Positions 9,701 to 22,718 of a stretch of DNA of 64,000 nucleotides are shown in pieces. The DNA is from an uncultured Pelagibacteraceae bacterium (GTDB lineage: Bacteria; Pseudomonadota; Alphaproteobacteria; Pelagibacterales; Pelagibacteraceae), in assembly GCA_902555945.1 (NCBI GenBank), contig CACDUS010000010.1, positions 1 to 64,000 on the forward strand. The letters are read 5' to 3'. The notes beneath the pieces were generated by a model that saw only the letters and a program-made list of their open reading frames with translations, was not told the origin of the DNA and ran no database searches. The translations under genes were made by a program, and so were the position numbers. Position 1 is the stretch's first letter, and each line of letters opens with the position of its first letter.

Positions 9701-10708
9701 ATGAATATTGCAATTGTAGGAGCAACAGGAAATGTTGGAAGAAAAACTTTAGAAGTTCTTGAAAAAAAAGAACTATCTATTGATAATCTATATTTAGTTG
9801 CTTCATCCAAAAGTGCTGGGAAAAAAATTAGTTTTAAAGGTAAAGAACATGAGATTTTTGATTTAGAAAATTTTGATTTTTCCAAAGTTAAAATTGCTTT
9901 TTTTGCAGCTGGGGGGAAAATTTCAGAAAAATTTGCAGAGAAAGCAGCTAAACATTGTCTAGTAATTGATAATTCAAGTTTCTACAGAATGGATCAAGAT
10001 GTCCCTTTGATTGTTCCACAGGTAAATTCGGATGATTTAAAAAATATTAAAAAAAATATCATTGCTAACCCAAACTGTTCAACAGCACAATTAGTGATCG
10101 CTTTAAAACCTTTGCATGACCTTTTTATAATTAAAAGGATAGTAGTTTCTACATATCAGTCAGTTTCAGGTGGTGGTAAAGCACCAATGGATGAATTGAT
10201 TGAGCAAACAAAATTAGTTTTAGATGGTAAATTAGTAACATCTAAAAATTTTACCAAACAAATAGCTTTTAATGCTATTCCCCATATCGATATATTTTCA
10301 GATGATGGTTACACAAAAGAAGAATTAAAAATGACCAATGAAACAAAAAAAATTTTAGGTAGAAAAATTGATTTAACAGCAACTTGTGTAAGATTACCTA
10401 TTTCTGTTTCACATTCAGAGTCAGTGAATTTACAATTTGAAAAGTCTTTTTCTATCGAAAAAGTCAAAGATGCACTTAATAATTTTGATGGTTGTAAGGT
10501 AATTGATGAAAGAGTTGATGGTGGATATGTAACTCCATTAGAAGCTGAGGGAAAAGATGAAACATTCATTTCAAGAATAAGAGAGGATAAGACTATAAAA
10601 AATGGATTAAATTTGTGGATTGTTTCGGATAACCTTTTAAGAGGCGCGGCTTTGAATGCAGTAGAAATTGCTGAGACACTAATTAAGAATAATTTTTATG
10701 GAAAATAA
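9701..10708 (+). CDS. asd: Aspartate-semialdehyde dehydrogenase
   Basis: NADPH-dependent reduction of aspartyl phosphate to aspartate semialdehyde, the branch point to lysine/diaminopimelate, threonine and methionine. The 335 residues show the Rossmann start IAIVGATGNVGRKTLEVL, the catalytic cysteine C126 in NPNCSTAQLV, QSVSGGGKAPMDEL, and RLPISVSHSESVNLQFE with the active-site histidine. It sits between dmdA and sdhC. Its stop overlaps the sdhC start by 11 bases, so it is transcribed with the succinate dehydrogenase genes. Confidence 0.97.
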   Translation: MNIAIVGATGNVGRKTLEVLEKKELSIDNLYLVASSKSAGKKISFKGKEHEIFDLENFDFSKVKIAFFAAGGKISEKFAEKAAKHCLVIDNSSFYRMDQDVPLIVPQVNSDDLKNIKKNIIANPNCSTAQLVIALKPLHDLFIIKRIVVSTYQSVSGGGKAPMDELIEQTKLVLDGKLVTSKNFTKQIAFNAIPHIDIFSDDGYTKEELKMTNETKKILGRKIDLTATCVRLPISVSHSESVNLQFEKSFSIEKVKDALNNFDGCKVIDERVDGGYVTPLEAEGKDETFISRIREDKTIKNGLNLWIVSDNLLRGAALNAVEIAETLIKNNFYGK

Positions 10709-11081
10709 AACACCATTATCCCCTCATATTCAAATTTATAAATGGCACATTTCATCTTTAGTATCTATATCTCATAGAATTACGGGAATTATAAATATAA
10801 TTGCAATTTCATTTATTTGCTTATTAGCCTCACTCATTGTTTTTGGTGAAAGTAATTATGAATCCATAAATTTATTTTTAAGTTCATTAATAGGTAAATT
10901 TTTTATTTTAGGACTTACATGGTCTTTTTCTTTTCAAATTTTAAGTGAGATAAGACATTTGATTATGGATTTAGGATATGGTTTTGAACTTAGAACGACA
11001 AAAATAACAGGGTTGATTGTAATATTTGGATCGATAATTTTAACAATAGCTTTCTATTTAATTGGAAAAAATTTTCTTTAA
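10698..11081 (+). CDS. sdhC: Succinate dehydrogenase cytochrome b556 subunit
   Basis: Membrane anchor of complex II; helps bind haem b and ubiquinone. The 127-residue protein has the SdhC signature LSPHIQIYKWHISSLVSISHR followed by ITG near the N-terminus and three hydrophobic spans (about residues 28-50, 63-83 and 103-123). The histidine in SEIRHLIMDLG is the expected haem ligand. It overlaps asd by 11 bases and is followed one base later by sdhD. Confidence 0.95.
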   Translation: MENKTPLSPHIQIYKWHISSLVSISHRITGIINIIAISFICLLASLIVFGESNYESINLFLSSLIGKFFILGLTWSFSFQILSEIRHLIMDLGYGFELRTTKITGLIVIFGSIILTIAFYLIGKNFL

Positions 11082-11082
11082 A

Positions 11083-11406
11083 ATGATAAATGCAACTAAA
11101 AAATGGATTTTTCTAAAAATTAGTGGGGCAACATTAGTTCCATTAATGATATGGTTTATTTTAAATTTTATTACAATCTATGATCAATCTTACTTTGTTG
11201 TTATAAATTTTTTTACGAGCCCATTATCAAAGTTTTTATTTAGTTTGTTCATTATTAATGCTTATTTTTTTTCAGCACTAAGTATTAGCGAGGTTTTTGA
11301 AGATTATATTAAAAATGATCAAATCAAAAATGTCGCAAACAGACTTTTGTATGCATCGGCGGTGGTAATTCCATTAATTACAATTATATTAATGTCTAGG
11401 TTATGA
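11083..11406 (+). CDS. sdhD: Succinate dehydrogenase membrane anchor subunit
   Basis: Second membrane anchor of complex II. From the ATG at 11083 the protein is 107 residues with three hydrophobic spans (about 14-34, 43-64 and 85-105). This start is one base after the sdhC stop; a longer reading from 11062 would run back into sdhC and adds no family residues. Sequence conservation of SdhD is low, so the call rests on size, topology and its place between sdhC and sdhA. It overlaps sdhA by four bases (ATGA). Confidence 0.92.
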   Translation: MINATKKWIFLKISGATLVPLMIWFILNFITIYDQSYFVVINFFTSPLSKFLFSLFIINAYFFSALSISEVFEDYIKNDQIKNVANRLLYASAVVIPLITIILMSRL

Positions 11407-13178
11407 GTTCTTATAAAATTATAGATCATGAATATGATGTGGTAGTCTTAGGCGCTGGTGGTTCAGGTTTAAGAGCTGCGGTTGGCTTGAGTGAGGCAGG
11501 GCTAAAGACAGCATGTATTTCAAAAGTTTTTCCTACTAGAAGTCATACTTCTGCCGCGCAAGGTGGTATTTCAGCTGCACTTGGTAATATGGGTGAAGAC
11601 GATTGGCGTTGGCATATGTATGATACAGTAAAAGGTGCAGATTGGTTAGGAGATCAAGATAGTATTGAATATCTTTGTAAAGAAGCGCCTAAAGCAGTTA
11701 TAGAACTAGAAAAATATGGTGTGCCTTTTAGCAGAACAGATGATGGAAAAATTTATCAAAGACCATTTGGTGGTATGACTAAAAATTATGGAAATGGGAT
11801 CGTACAAAGAACTTGTGCTGCTGCTGATAGAACTGGTCATGCGATTTTACATACTTTGTATGGACAAGCGCTAAAGCATAAAACAGAATTTTTTATTGAA
11901 TATTTTGCGTTGGATTTATTAATGAAAGATGGAGCCTGCAAAGGATTAATTGCTTGGAATTTAAACGATGGAACTATTCACAGGTTTAGAGCTCATACTG
12001 TAATTATTGCAACAGGTGGTTATGGTAAAGTTTATTATTCAGCAACATCTGCTCACACTTGTACTGGAGATGGCAATGCAATGGTTTTAAGAGCAGGATT
12101 GCCTTTACAAGATATGGAGTTTGTTCAATTTCATCCTACAGGAATTTATGGACATGGGACATTAATAACAGAAGGTGCAAGAGGCGAAGGAGGATATCTA
12201 ACAAATTCTAAGGGCGAAAGGTTTATGGAAAGGTATGCACCAAAAGCAAAAGACTTAGCATCAAGAGATGTAGTAAGTAGATCGATGTCTATTGAAATTA
12301 ATGAAGGAAGAGGTGTTGGAAAAGATCAAGACCACGTTCATTTAAATCTAAGTCATTTAGATAAAGATATAATTGAGAGTAGATTACCAGGCATAACTGA
12401 TGCTGCAAGATTATTTGCTAATGTAGATGTTACTAAAGAACCAATTCCAGTTGTGCCAACTGTTCATTATAATATGGGTGGTATCCCAACAAACTATAAA
12501 GCAGAAGTTTTGACCGTGAACGGTTCAGAAAAAACAGTCCCAGGTTTAATGGCAATTGGAGAGGCAGCGTGTGTTTCAGTTCATGGTGCAAATAGACTTG
12601 GCTCAAACTCGTTAATTGATCTAGTTGTTTTTGGAAGAGCGGCAGCCAAAAGAGCTGCAGAACTTATTAAGCCAGGATCACCACATGAAGAAATAAGTGA
12701 GACAGAAACTCAAAAATGTTTAGATCGCTTTGATAAAATCCGAAATGCTAATGGGGAAATTGGAACTGCAGAATTAAGACATTCAATGCAGAAAACAATG
12801 CAATCTAAATGTGCAGTTTTTAGAACAGAAAAAACTTTAAAAGAAGGTGTTGAAGAAATAAGAAAAACTTTTGATGGTTTAGATAGTTTGTCTGTAAAAG
12901 ACAAATCTTTAATATTTAACACTGATTTAGTTGAAACATTAGAATTTGATAATTTAATTAGACAAGCAGTTGTAACGGTTGACTCTGCATTTAATAGAAA
13001 AGAAAGTCGAGGAGCACATGCAAGAGAAGACTTCCCTAAAAGAGATGATGAAAAATTTATGCAGCACACACTTGCTTGGTGTGATGGCAAAGATACAAAA
13101 ATAAGTTATAGAGAAGTTCATAAATCCACTTTAACAAATGAAGTTCAATATTTTCCACCCCAGGAAAGAGTTTATTAA
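11403..13178 (+). CDS. sdhA: Succinate dehydrogenase flavoprotein subunit
   Basis: Catalytic FAD subunit of complex II, oxidising succinate to fumarate on the cytosolic face of the membrane. The 591 residues include the dinucleotide fold [14 protein letters not shown] (13-26), the histidine that covalently holds FAD (H48 in [11 protein letters not shown]), [11 protein letters not shown] and [11 protein letters not shown] of the active site, and [12 protein letters not shown] near residue 400. It overlaps sdhD by four bases and sdhB by one, as expected for a coupled operon. Confidence 0.98.
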   Translation: MSSYKIIDHEYDVVVLGAGGSGLRAAVGLSEAGLKTACISKVFPTRSHTSAAQGGISAALGNMGEDDWRWHMYDTVKGADWLGDQDSIEYLCKEAPKAVIELEKYGVPFSRTDDGKIYQRPFGGMTKNYGNGIVQRTCAAADRTGHAILHTLYGQALKHKTEFFIEYFALDLLMKDGACKGLIAWNLNDGTIHRFRAHTVIIATGGYGKVYYSATSAHTCTGDGNAMVLRAGLPLQDMEFVQFHPTGIYGHGTLITEGARGEGGYLTNSKGERFMERYAPKAKDLASRDVVSRSMSIEINEGRGVGKDQDHVHLNLSHLDKDIIESRLPGITDAARLFANVDVTKEPIPVVPTVHYNMGGIPTNYKAEVLTVNGSEKTVPGLMAIGEAACVSVHGANRLGSNSLIDLVVFGRAAAKRAAELIKPGSPHEEISETETQKCLDRFDKIRNANGEIGTAELRHSMQKTMQSKCAVFRTEKTLKEGVEEIRKTFDGLDSLSVKDKSLIFNTDLVETLEFDNLIRQAVVTVDSAFNRKESRGAHAREDFPKRDDEKFMQHTLAWCDGKDTKISYREVHKSTLTNEVQYFPPQERVY

Positions 13179-13957
13179 TGGTTCAAATTAATTTACCTGA
13201 TAATTCTAAAGTTAGAAAAGGTAAATATTACAAAGATAAGACTGGATCTAAAAATCTAAGAAAAGTAAATGTTTATAGATGGGATCCCTCCACTGGAGAA
13301 AACCCAAGAATTGATACATATGAAGTTGATATGGATAACTGTCCTTCCAAAGTATTAGATGTTTTGAATAAAATTAAAAATGAAATAGATCCAACGTTAA
13401 CTTATAGAAGATCTTGTGCTCACGGTGTTTGTGGCTCATGTGCGATGAATATGGGAGGAAAAAATGGTTTAGCTTGCACAACACCGCATTCTGAAATTAA
13501 TGGAGATATTGATATTTATCCACTACCCCATCTAAAAGTTAAAAAAGATTTGATTGGTGATTTAGATGGCCTATATAAACAATATCAATCAATAGAACCT
13601 TGGTTAAAATCTAATTCTAAGTCAGAAACTAAAGAAATTATTCAATCAAAAGATGATAGAGCAAAGTTAGATGGTGCATATGAATGTATAATGTGTGCAT
13701 GTTGTTCAACTTCATGTCCTAGTTATTGGTGGAATGGTGATAAATATTTAGGCCCAGCAGTTTTATTACAAGCATATAGATGGATTGTAGATAGCAGAGA
13801 TGAGGAAAGAGAAGCTAGATTGAAAAAAGTTGCTGATGAACTTAAGTTGTATCGTTGTCACACAATTCTTAACTGTACAAGTGCGTGTCCTAAAGGATTG
13901 AATCCAGCAAAAGCAATAGCTGAAATAAAAAAAATGTTAGCAACAGCTAATATTTAA
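13178..13957 (+). CDS. sdhB: Succinate dehydrogenase iron-sulfur subunit
   Basis: Passes electrons from SdhA to ubiquinone through three iron-sulfur clusters. The 259-residue protein shows the 2Fe-2S site [15 protein letters not shown] with the later GLACTT cysteine, the 4Fe-4S site [12 protein letters not shown], and the 3Fe-4S site [17 protein letters not shown]. The start overlaps the sdhA stop by one base. A 42-base gap then separates it from mmsA, with no clear terminator. Confidence 0.98.
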   Translation: MVQINLPDNSKVRKGKYYKDKTGSKNLRKVNVYRWDPSTGENPRIDTYEVDMDNCPSKVLDVLNKIKNEIDPTLTYRRSCAHGVCGSCAMNMGGKNGLACTTPHSEINGDIDIYPLPHLKVKKDLIGDLDGLYKQYQSIEPWLKSNSKSETKEIIQSKDDRAKLDGAYECIMCACCSTSCPSYWWNGDKYLGPAVLLQAYRWIVDSRDEEREARLKKVADELKLYRCHTILNCTSACPKGLNPAKAIAEIKKMLATANI

Positions 13958-13999
13958 ATAATAGACTAATAAGAATTTTTACTCTAAAAGATCGTATTC

Positions 14000-16468
<2,469 letters not shown>

Positions 16469-16469
<1 letters not shown>

Positions 16470-17629
16470 TGAATATTCACGAGCATCAAGCTAAACAAAT
16501 TTTGAAACAATTTGGCGCGGTTGTACCAGAAGGAGTATTTGGTTTCACTGTTGAAGAACTTTTAGAAAAATGCAGATCATTAAAAACAGACAAATATGTT
16601 TTAAAGGCTCAAATCCATGCAGGTGGCAGAGGAAAAGCTGGTGGTGTAAAAATTTTAGATAATTTAAATGAATTAGAAAAATCAGCAAAAGAACTTCTAG
16701 GAAAAAAATTAATTACTCATCAAACTGGTCCAGAAGGAAGAGAAGTAAAAAGATTATATGTGGAAGTATCATCAAACATCGAAAAAGAATTTTACTTATC
16801 TTGTTTGGTAGATAGAGCTACTTCAAAAATTGCATTTATTACTAGCGATCAAGGAGGAATGGATATTGAGGAGGTAGCTGTTAGATCTCCAGATAAAATT
16901 TTGACAACTAAAGTTGAATTAAATGAAGAAATTTCAAACGAAGATTGTGAAAAAATAATTAAAATTTTTAATTTAGAGGGTAGTTCTAAAAACGAAGCAA
17001 TTTCTCTAATTAAATCAATTTACACAATGTTTATTAAGACAGATGCAAATATGGTTGAAATAAATCCACTAATATTAACTAAAGAAAAAAAAATTGTTTG
17101 TTTAGATGCAAAAGTTAATTTTGATAGTAATGCTTTGTTTAGACATCCAGAAATTTTAGAACTTAGAGACTTAAATGAGGAAGATCCAGCAGAAATTGAG
17201 GCAAGTAAACACGACTTAGCTTATATAAAATTAGATGGAAGCATTGGTTGTATGGTCAATGGCGCAGGACTAGCTATGGCAACAATGGATATAATTAAGT
17301 TATATGGCGAAGAGCCAGCTAATTTTTTAGATGTTGGAGGAGGAGCTTCAAAAGAAAAAGTTTCAGCTGCTTTTAAGATAATTTTGTCAGACAAAAACGT
17401 AAAAGGAATATTAATAAATATTTTTGGAGGGATTATGAGATGCGATATTCTTGCCCAAGGTGTTGTTGATGCAGCAAAAGAAATTAATATTAGTGTACCA
17501 CTTGTAGTAAGATTAGCGGGCACAAACTTTAAAGAGGGAAAAGAAATACTAGATAATTCTGGTTTAAAATTAATTTCTGCCGAAAACCTTGATGATGCGG
17601 CTAAAAAAATTGTTGAGGCAATTAAATAA
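16469..17629 (+). CDS. sucC: Succinyl-CoA synthetase beta subunit
   Basis: ADP/GDP-binding subunit of succinyl-CoA ligase. The 386 residues start MNIHEHQAKQILKQFG, the family N-terminus, followed by the ATP-grasp motif KAQIHAGGRGKAGGVK; NGAGLAMATMDIIKLYG, FLDVGGGA and NIFGGIMRCD form the CoA/phosphohistidine contact region. It overlaps mdh by one base and abuts sucD with no gap (stop at 17627-17629, start at 17630). Confidence 0.97.
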
Positions 17630-18505
17630 ATGTCAGTTTTAGTTAATAAAGAAACAAGATTAATTTGCCAAGGATTCACTGGCTCACATGGAACGTTTCA
17701 TTCAGAACAAGCAATTAAATATGGAACAAAACTGGTTGGGGGTGTTACACCTAAAAAAGGTGGACAAAAACATTTAGGACTTCCTGTTTTTAATACTGTA
17801 AAGGAAGCCAAAGATTCCGAAGGTGCAAATGCTACAATGATTTATGTCCCTGCAAAATTTGCAGCAGCTGCAATCATTGAGGCAATTGATGCATCAATTA
17901 AATTAATAGTCTGTATTACTGAGGGTATTCCTATTCAAGACATGCTCAAAGTAAAACAAAGATTATTAAAATCAAATTCAAGATTAATTGGTCCAAACTG
18001 TCCAGGAATTATAACTCCTGACGAGTGTAAGATTGGTATTATGCCAGGCAATATTCACAAGAGAGGATCAGTTGGCATTGTCTCTAGATCTGGTACATTA
18101 ACCTATGAAGCTGTTGCTCAAACAACTGAAAATGGACTTGGTCAGTCAACTTGTATTGGAATTGGAGGAGATCCAATAAATGGCACAAACTTTATAGATT
18201 GTTTAGATTTATTTTTAAACGATGAGGAGACACAATCAATTTTAATGATAGGAGAAATTGGAGGAACTGCTGAAGAAGAGGCAGCAGAATTTGTTAAAAA
18301 TCATAAAATTAAGAAACCAATGGTTGGATTTATTGCAGGTGTTACAGCTCCTCCTGGGCGAAGAATGGGACACGCTGGTGCTATTATTTCTGGTGGAAAA
18401 GGTGGAGCTCAAGATAAAATAAAAAAAATGGAAGATTGTGGCATTACTATCGCCAACTCGCCTTCAAAAATTGGAAAAACTCTTTTTAATAAATTGTCTA
18501 ATTGA
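17630..18505 (+). CDS. sucD: Succinyl-CoA synthetase alpha subunit
   Basis: CoA-binding subunit that carries the phosphohistidine intermediate. The 291 residues show [50 protein letters not shown] and the phosphorylated histidine in [16 protein letters not shown]. It follows sucC without a spacer; sucA begins 34 bases later. Confidence 0.97.
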   Translation: MSVLVNKETRLICQGFTGSHGTFHSEQAIKYGTKLVGGVTPKKGGQKHLGLPVFNTVKEAKDSEGANATMIYVPAKFAAAAIIEAIDASIKLIVCITEGIPIQDMLKVKQRLLKSNSRLIGPNCPGIITPDECKIGIMPGNIHKRGSVGIVSRSGTLTYEAVAQTTENGLGQSTCIGIGGDPINGTNFIDCLDLFLNDEETQSILMIGEIGGTAEEEAAEFVKNHKIKKPMVGFIAGVTAPPGRRMGHAGAIISGGKGGAQDKIKKMEDCGITIANSPSKIGKTLFNKLSN

Positions 18506-18539
18506 AATATTCTTTTCAAGGATTATATTAAATTTAAAG

Positions 18540-21413
18540 ATGTCTTCATCAAAAAATCTAGAATTTGAAAAAACAGGATTTTTAAGTAAATCTAATAGTG
18601 CATTTATTGAACAGATGTATTTACAGTACATTAATAAAGATAAAAGCTTACCAGAGGGTTGGAAAAATTATTTTGATGAAATCGGTGATGAGGTAGACAT
18701 TGTAGTTAATGAACTTAATGGTCCTTCGTGGAGCCCTAAAAAAAATAAAATTTCTATTGAAAATCTTCAGAAGGTTTCTGAGGAAAATAGTAAGATAGAT
18801 GAATTAGAGATAATCAAATCTAATGCAAATTCAATTAAAGCAGTAGCACTGATTAGATCATACAGACAGAGAGGTCATCTTATAGCTAAGCTTGATCCAT
18901 TAGGCATGATGAAATCTGAATATTTGGATGAATTGCATCCCGATTCATATGGTTTTAAAAAAGATGATTATGATAAAAAAATCTTTTTAGACGGAGTAAC
19001 AAATAAACAATATTCAAATATAAGAGAAATATTACATTTCTTAAAAGATAAATATTGCGGGTCTATTGGATATGAATTTATGCATATTTCTAATCCTACA
19101 GAAAGAAAATGGTTCAGAGATAGAGTTGAAAAGACTGATGATTTTAAATTTACTCAAAATGGTAAAGAAGCAATTTTAAATAAATTAATTCAAGCTGAGG
19201 GGTTTGAAAAATTTTTACACACAAAATATGTTGGCACAAAAAGATTTGGGCTTGATGGTGGTGAGAGTTTAATCCCGGCATTAGAGCAAATAATAAAAAT
19301 TGGAGGACAGTCTAAAGTAAAAGAAGTCAAAATAGGAATGTCTCATAGAGGAAGACTTAATGTTTTAGCTAACGTTTTGCAAAAATCCTATAAAAGAATT
19401 TTTAATGAGTTTGCAGGAGAAATCAGCTCTTCAGAAGATGGTGCTGGAGATGTAAAATATCACTTAGGAGCTTCTTCTAATAGAGAGTTTGATGGAAATT
19501 CTGTTCATGTTAGTTTAACCGATAACCCATCTCACCTGGAGGCTGTTAATCCTGTTGTTCTTGGGCAAACACGAGCTAAGCAATTTTTTCATAAAGATAA
19601 AGAAAGAAAAAAGGTTATTCCAATTTTAATTCATGGTGATGCTGCTTTTGCAGGTCAAGGAGTTGTTGCGGAATGTTTTGCAATGTCAGGATTACCGGGT
19701 CACAATACTGGAGGAACTATTCATATTATAATTAACAATCAAATTGGATTTACTACAAGTCCGAGATTTGCAAGGTCTTCACCGTATCCATCAGATATTG
19801 CAAAAATGGTTGAGGCTCCAATAATTCATGTAAATGGTGATGATCCAGAAGCAGTAGTTTATGCTGCAAGAATAGCAACAGATTTTAGATTAAAATTTAA
19901 TAGAGATGTTGTGATAGATTTAATTTGTTATAGAAGATTTGGTCATAATGAGGGTGACGAACCTTCATTCACACAACCGTTAATGTATCAAAAAATTAAA
20001 TCTCATCCTTCACCTGTAAAAGTTTATGGTGAAAGGTTAATAAACGATAAGTCAATTTCTAAAGATTTTTTAAATGAGTCTATAAAAAAATTTAAGAATC
20101 TACTAGATGAGCAGTTTAAAACTGCGAAAGATTATAAACCTAAAATTGAGTGGTTTGAAGGAACTTGGTCTAGATATAAACCTGAAAGGGGAAAAGATAA
20201 AAGAGGTGTTACTGGATCAGATACAAAAAAATTATTAGAAATCTCTAATAGGATTAATACTATTCCAAGTGAAATAAATATCCATAAAACCATTTCAAAA
20301 ATTTTAGAGAATAGAAAACTTAGTGTAAAAAATGGTTTAGGTATCGATTGGTCAACAGCAGAATCATTAGCTTTTGGCTCATTATTGGAAGAAGGCTATC
20401 CTGTAAGATTGGTTGGGCAAGACTCTGGAAGAGGAACATTTAGTCAGAGACATTCGGTTTTAAGAAATCAGATAGATAATTCAAGATATATTCCATTAAA
20501 TAATATTTCAAAAAATCAAAAAAATTTTGAAGTTGTAGACAGTTTTTTATCTGAACTAGCAGTTTTAGGTTTTGAGTACGGGTATAGCTTAGTAGAACCA
20601 AATACTTTGACTTTGTGGGAAGCACAATTTGGAGATTTTGCAAATGGAGCTCAAGTTGTAATTGATCAGTTTATAGCATCTGGAGAAAGAAAATGGTCTA
20701 GAGCATCTGGTTTAGTGATGTTGCTGCCTCATGGATATGAAGGTCAAGGTCCCGAGCATTCTTCAGCAAGATTAGAAAGATTTTTACAACTTTGTTCAAA
20801 TGATAATATGCAAATTATGAATTGCACAACACCAGCAAACTATTTTCATGCTTTGAGGAGACAAATGCATAGAGATTTTAGAAAGCCGTTGATTATAATG
20901 ACACCTAAATCTTTATTACGTCATAAATACTGCGTTTCAAATATTGAAGATTTTAGTAAAAAAAATTCTTTTCATAGAGTTTTGTGGGATCATGCTATTG
21001 ATCCAAAGAGCAAGGGCTTCATAAAACTTAAAAAATCAAAAGATATTAAGAAAGTAATTTTGTGTTCTGGTAAGATTTATTTTGATCTTTTGGAAGCTAG
21101 GGAAAAACTAAAAAAAGATGATATAGTTTTTTATAGAATTGAGCAGCTATATCCATTTCCAGCAAAAAGTCTTGTTAAAGAACTTAAGCCTTATTCTAAA
21201 AAAGCTAAGTTTTATTGGTGTCAGGAAGAACCTAAAAATATGGGAGCATGGTTTTCGGTAAGAGACTATATCCAATGGACATTGGACAATATTAAAGCTA
21301 ATAATAGTCAAATTTCTTATATTGGAAGAAGTCCTGATGCGTCTCCTGCAACTGGATATGTTAAAAGACATATTTCTCAACAACAAGAAATTATTAAGAA
21401 AGTTTTTGAATAA
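18540..21413 (+). CDS. sucA: 2-oxoglutarate dehydrogenase E1 component
   Basis: Thiamine-diphosphate-dependent decarboxylase of the 2-oxoglutarate dehydrogenase complex, 957 residues from the ATG at 18540. That start gives the family-type N-terminus MSSSKNLEF..FLSKSNSAFIEQMYLQYI, which carries the E2-binding segment; upstream extension would run into sucD. ThDP and substrate motifs include GMSHRGRLNVLANV, HGDAAFAGQGVVAE, NNQIGFTT and YRRFGHNEGDEP; LPHGYEGQGPEHSSARLERF is typical of the C-terminal half. The spacer to sucB is six bases. Confidence 0.97.
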   Translation: MSSSKNLEFEKTGFLSKSNSAFIEQMYLQYINKDKSLPEGWKNYFDEIGDEVDIVVNELNGPSWSPKKNKISIENLQKVSEENSKIDELEIIKSNANSIKAVALIRSYRQRGHLIAKLDPLGMMKSEYLDELHPDSYGFKKDDYDKKIFLDGVTNKQYSNIREILHFLKDKYCGSIGYEFMHISNPTERKWFRDRVEKTDDFKFTQNGKEAILNKLIQAEGFEKFLHTKYVGTKRFGLDGGESLIPALEQIIKIGGQSKVKEVKIGMSHRGRLNVLANVLQKSYKRIFNEFAGEISSSEDGAGDVKYHLGASSNREFDGNSVHVSLTDNPSHLEAVNPVVLGQTRAKQFFHKDKERKKVIPILIHGDAAFAGQGVVAECFAMSGLPGHNTGGTIHIIINNQIGFTTSPRFARSSPYPSDIAKMVEAPIIHVNGDDPEAVVYAARIATDFRLKFNRDVVIDLICYRRFGHNEGDEPSFTQPLMYQKIKSHPSPVKVYGERLINDKSISKDFLNESIKKFKNLLDEQFKTAKDYKPKIEWFEGTWSRYKPERGKDKRGVTGSDTKKLLEISNRINTIPSEINIHKTISKILENRKLSVKNGLGIDWSTAESLAFGSLLEEGYPVRLVGQDSGRGTFSQRHSVLRNQIDNSRYIPLNNISKNQKNFEVVDSFLSELAVLGFEYGYSLVEPNTLTLWEAQFGDFANGAQVVIDQFIASGERKWSRASGLVMLLPHGYEGQGPEHSSARLERFLQLCSNDNMQIMNCTTPANYFHALRRQMHRDFRKPLIIMTPKSLLRHKYCVSNIEDFSKKNSFHRVLWDHAIDPKSKGFIKLKKSKDIKKVILCSGKIYFDLLEAREKLKKDDIVFYRIEQLYPFPAKSLVKELKPYSKKAKFYWCQEEPKNMGAWFSVRDYIQWTLDNIKANNSQISYIGRSPDASPATGYVKRHISQQQEIIKKVFE

Positions 21414-21419
21414 TAAATA

Positions 21420-22718
21420 ATGAGTGAAAAAATTTTAGTTCCAGTTCTTGGTGAAAGTATAACAGAAGCCACAGTTTCAAAATGGTTAAAAAATGAGGGA
21501 GATACAGTAGAGGCTGATGAACCAATTGTTGAGTTAGAAACTGATAAAGTTAATTTAGAAGTACCATCACCTATTTCAGGGACGTTGACTAAGATTAATT
21601 CAAAAGATGGTTCAATTGTTGAAGTTGGTGCTCTTTTAGGATCTGTTTCTGAGAATGGTTCAGTCTTAAAAAAGACAGAGGAAATAGAAAAAATTCAGCC
21701 AACAGTTAAAGAGGATAATGTAATTAAGTTAGAAACTCAAAAAGATGAGGAAGAGCCAAAAATTTTTGAGGAAAAAACTGAAATTCAAGCAGAAGAAGAA
21801 AAACCATTAATTTTGACAGAAGAAATCAAAGAAGAACCAAAAAAGACTAAATCAAAAAATGATCAAAATTTATCTCCTGCAGTGAGAAAAATTGTGACTG
21901 AAAATAAAATTGATATTTCATCAATAAAAGGAACTGGAAAAGATGGGAGAGTTTTAAAGGGTGACTTAATAAATTTAATGGGAGTAAATCCACCTCCTTC
22001 AGAAAGAAAAATTAAATATGGTCATGAAGAAAAAATTAAAATGACCAGACTAAGACAAACCATTGCTAAAAGATTAAAGCAAGCACAAGAAAATGCTGCA
22101 TTACTTACTACTTTCAATGAAGTTGATATGTCGAATATCATGAATATGAGAAAAGAAAATCAAGATGATTTCCAAAATCGGTATGGTGTTAAATTAGGTT
22201 TTATGTCTTTTTTTGTTAAAGCTTGTGTTGTTGCATTGAAAAACTTTCCTGCAGTTAATGCAGAAATTGAGGGTGATACAATTGTTTACAAAAATTATTA
22301 TAATATAAGTTTTGCAGTAGGCACAGATAAAGGTCTTGTGGTTCCAGTATTAAAAAATGCAGATGAATTATCTTTTGCAGATATTGAGAAAAATATTAAA
22401 CAAATTTCAGAAAAAGCCAGAGATGGTAAACTTACCATAGAAGATCTTCAAGGTGGAACTTTTACCATAAGCAATGGTGGAGTTTATGGTTCAATGTTAT
22501 CAACTCCAATTTTAAATCTTCCGCAATCTGGTGTATTGGGCATGCATAATATTGTTGATAGACCAGTTGTTGTTGATGGGGAAATCAAGATTAGACCGAT
22601 AATGTATTTAGCACTTTCTTATGATCATAGAATAATTGATGGTAAGGAATCCGTATCATTTTTAAAAATGATAAAAGAAAATTTAGAAGATCCAAGAAGG
22701 TTATTTTTAGATATTTAA
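21420..22718 (+). CDS. sucB: 2-oxoglutarate dehydrogenase E2 (dihydrolipoyl succinyltransferase)
   Basis: Core of the complex; transfers the succinyl group to CoA. Domain order in 432 residues: a lipoyl domain (1-80) with the lipoylated lysine K43 in ETDKVNLEV, a Glu/Lys-rich linker (85-145), the E3/E1-binding domain ([14 protein letters not shown] and [13 protein letters not shown]), and the catalytic domain ending in [16 protein letters not shown] with the active-site histidine. It abuts lpdA directly. Confidence 0.97.
   Translation: MSEKILVPVLGESITEATVSKWLKNEGDTVEADEPIVELETDKVNLEVPSPISGTLTKINSKDGSIVEVGALLGSVSENGSVLKKTEEIEKIQPTVKEDNVIKLETQKDEEEPKIFEEKTEIQAEEEKPLILTEEIKEEPKKTKSKNDQNLSPAVRKIVTENKIDISSIKGTGKDGRVLKGDLINLMGVNPPPSERKIKYGHEEKIKMTRLRQTIAKRLKQAQENAALLTTFNEVDMSNIMNMRKENQDDFQNRYGVKLGFMSFFVKACVVALKNFPAVNAEIEGDTIVYKNYYNISFAVGTDKGLVVPVLKNADELSFADIEKNIKQISEKARDGKLTIEDLQGGTFTISNGGVYGSMLSTPILNLPQSGVLGMHNIVDRPVVVDGEIKIRPIMYLALSYDHRIIDGKESVSFLKMIKENLEDPRRLFLDI

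Noticed and set aside
11062-11082. SdhD start inside sdhC
   Set aside because: Adds seven residues from the sdhC frame region; the ATG one base after the sdhC stop is simpler.
12710-13090. 126-codon open frame on the - strand opposite sdhA
   Set aside because: Shadow of sdhA with no domain features and no regulatory signals.
17221-17679. 152-codon open frame on the - strand opposite sucC
   Set aside because: It is antisense to a clearly conserved enzyme, with no recognisable motif; long antisense frames are common where codon use is biased.
18438-18539. Longer SucA beginning inside sucD
   Set aside because: The extra residues are a shifted reading of the sucD 3' end; the ATG at 18540 gives the standard E1 N-terminus.
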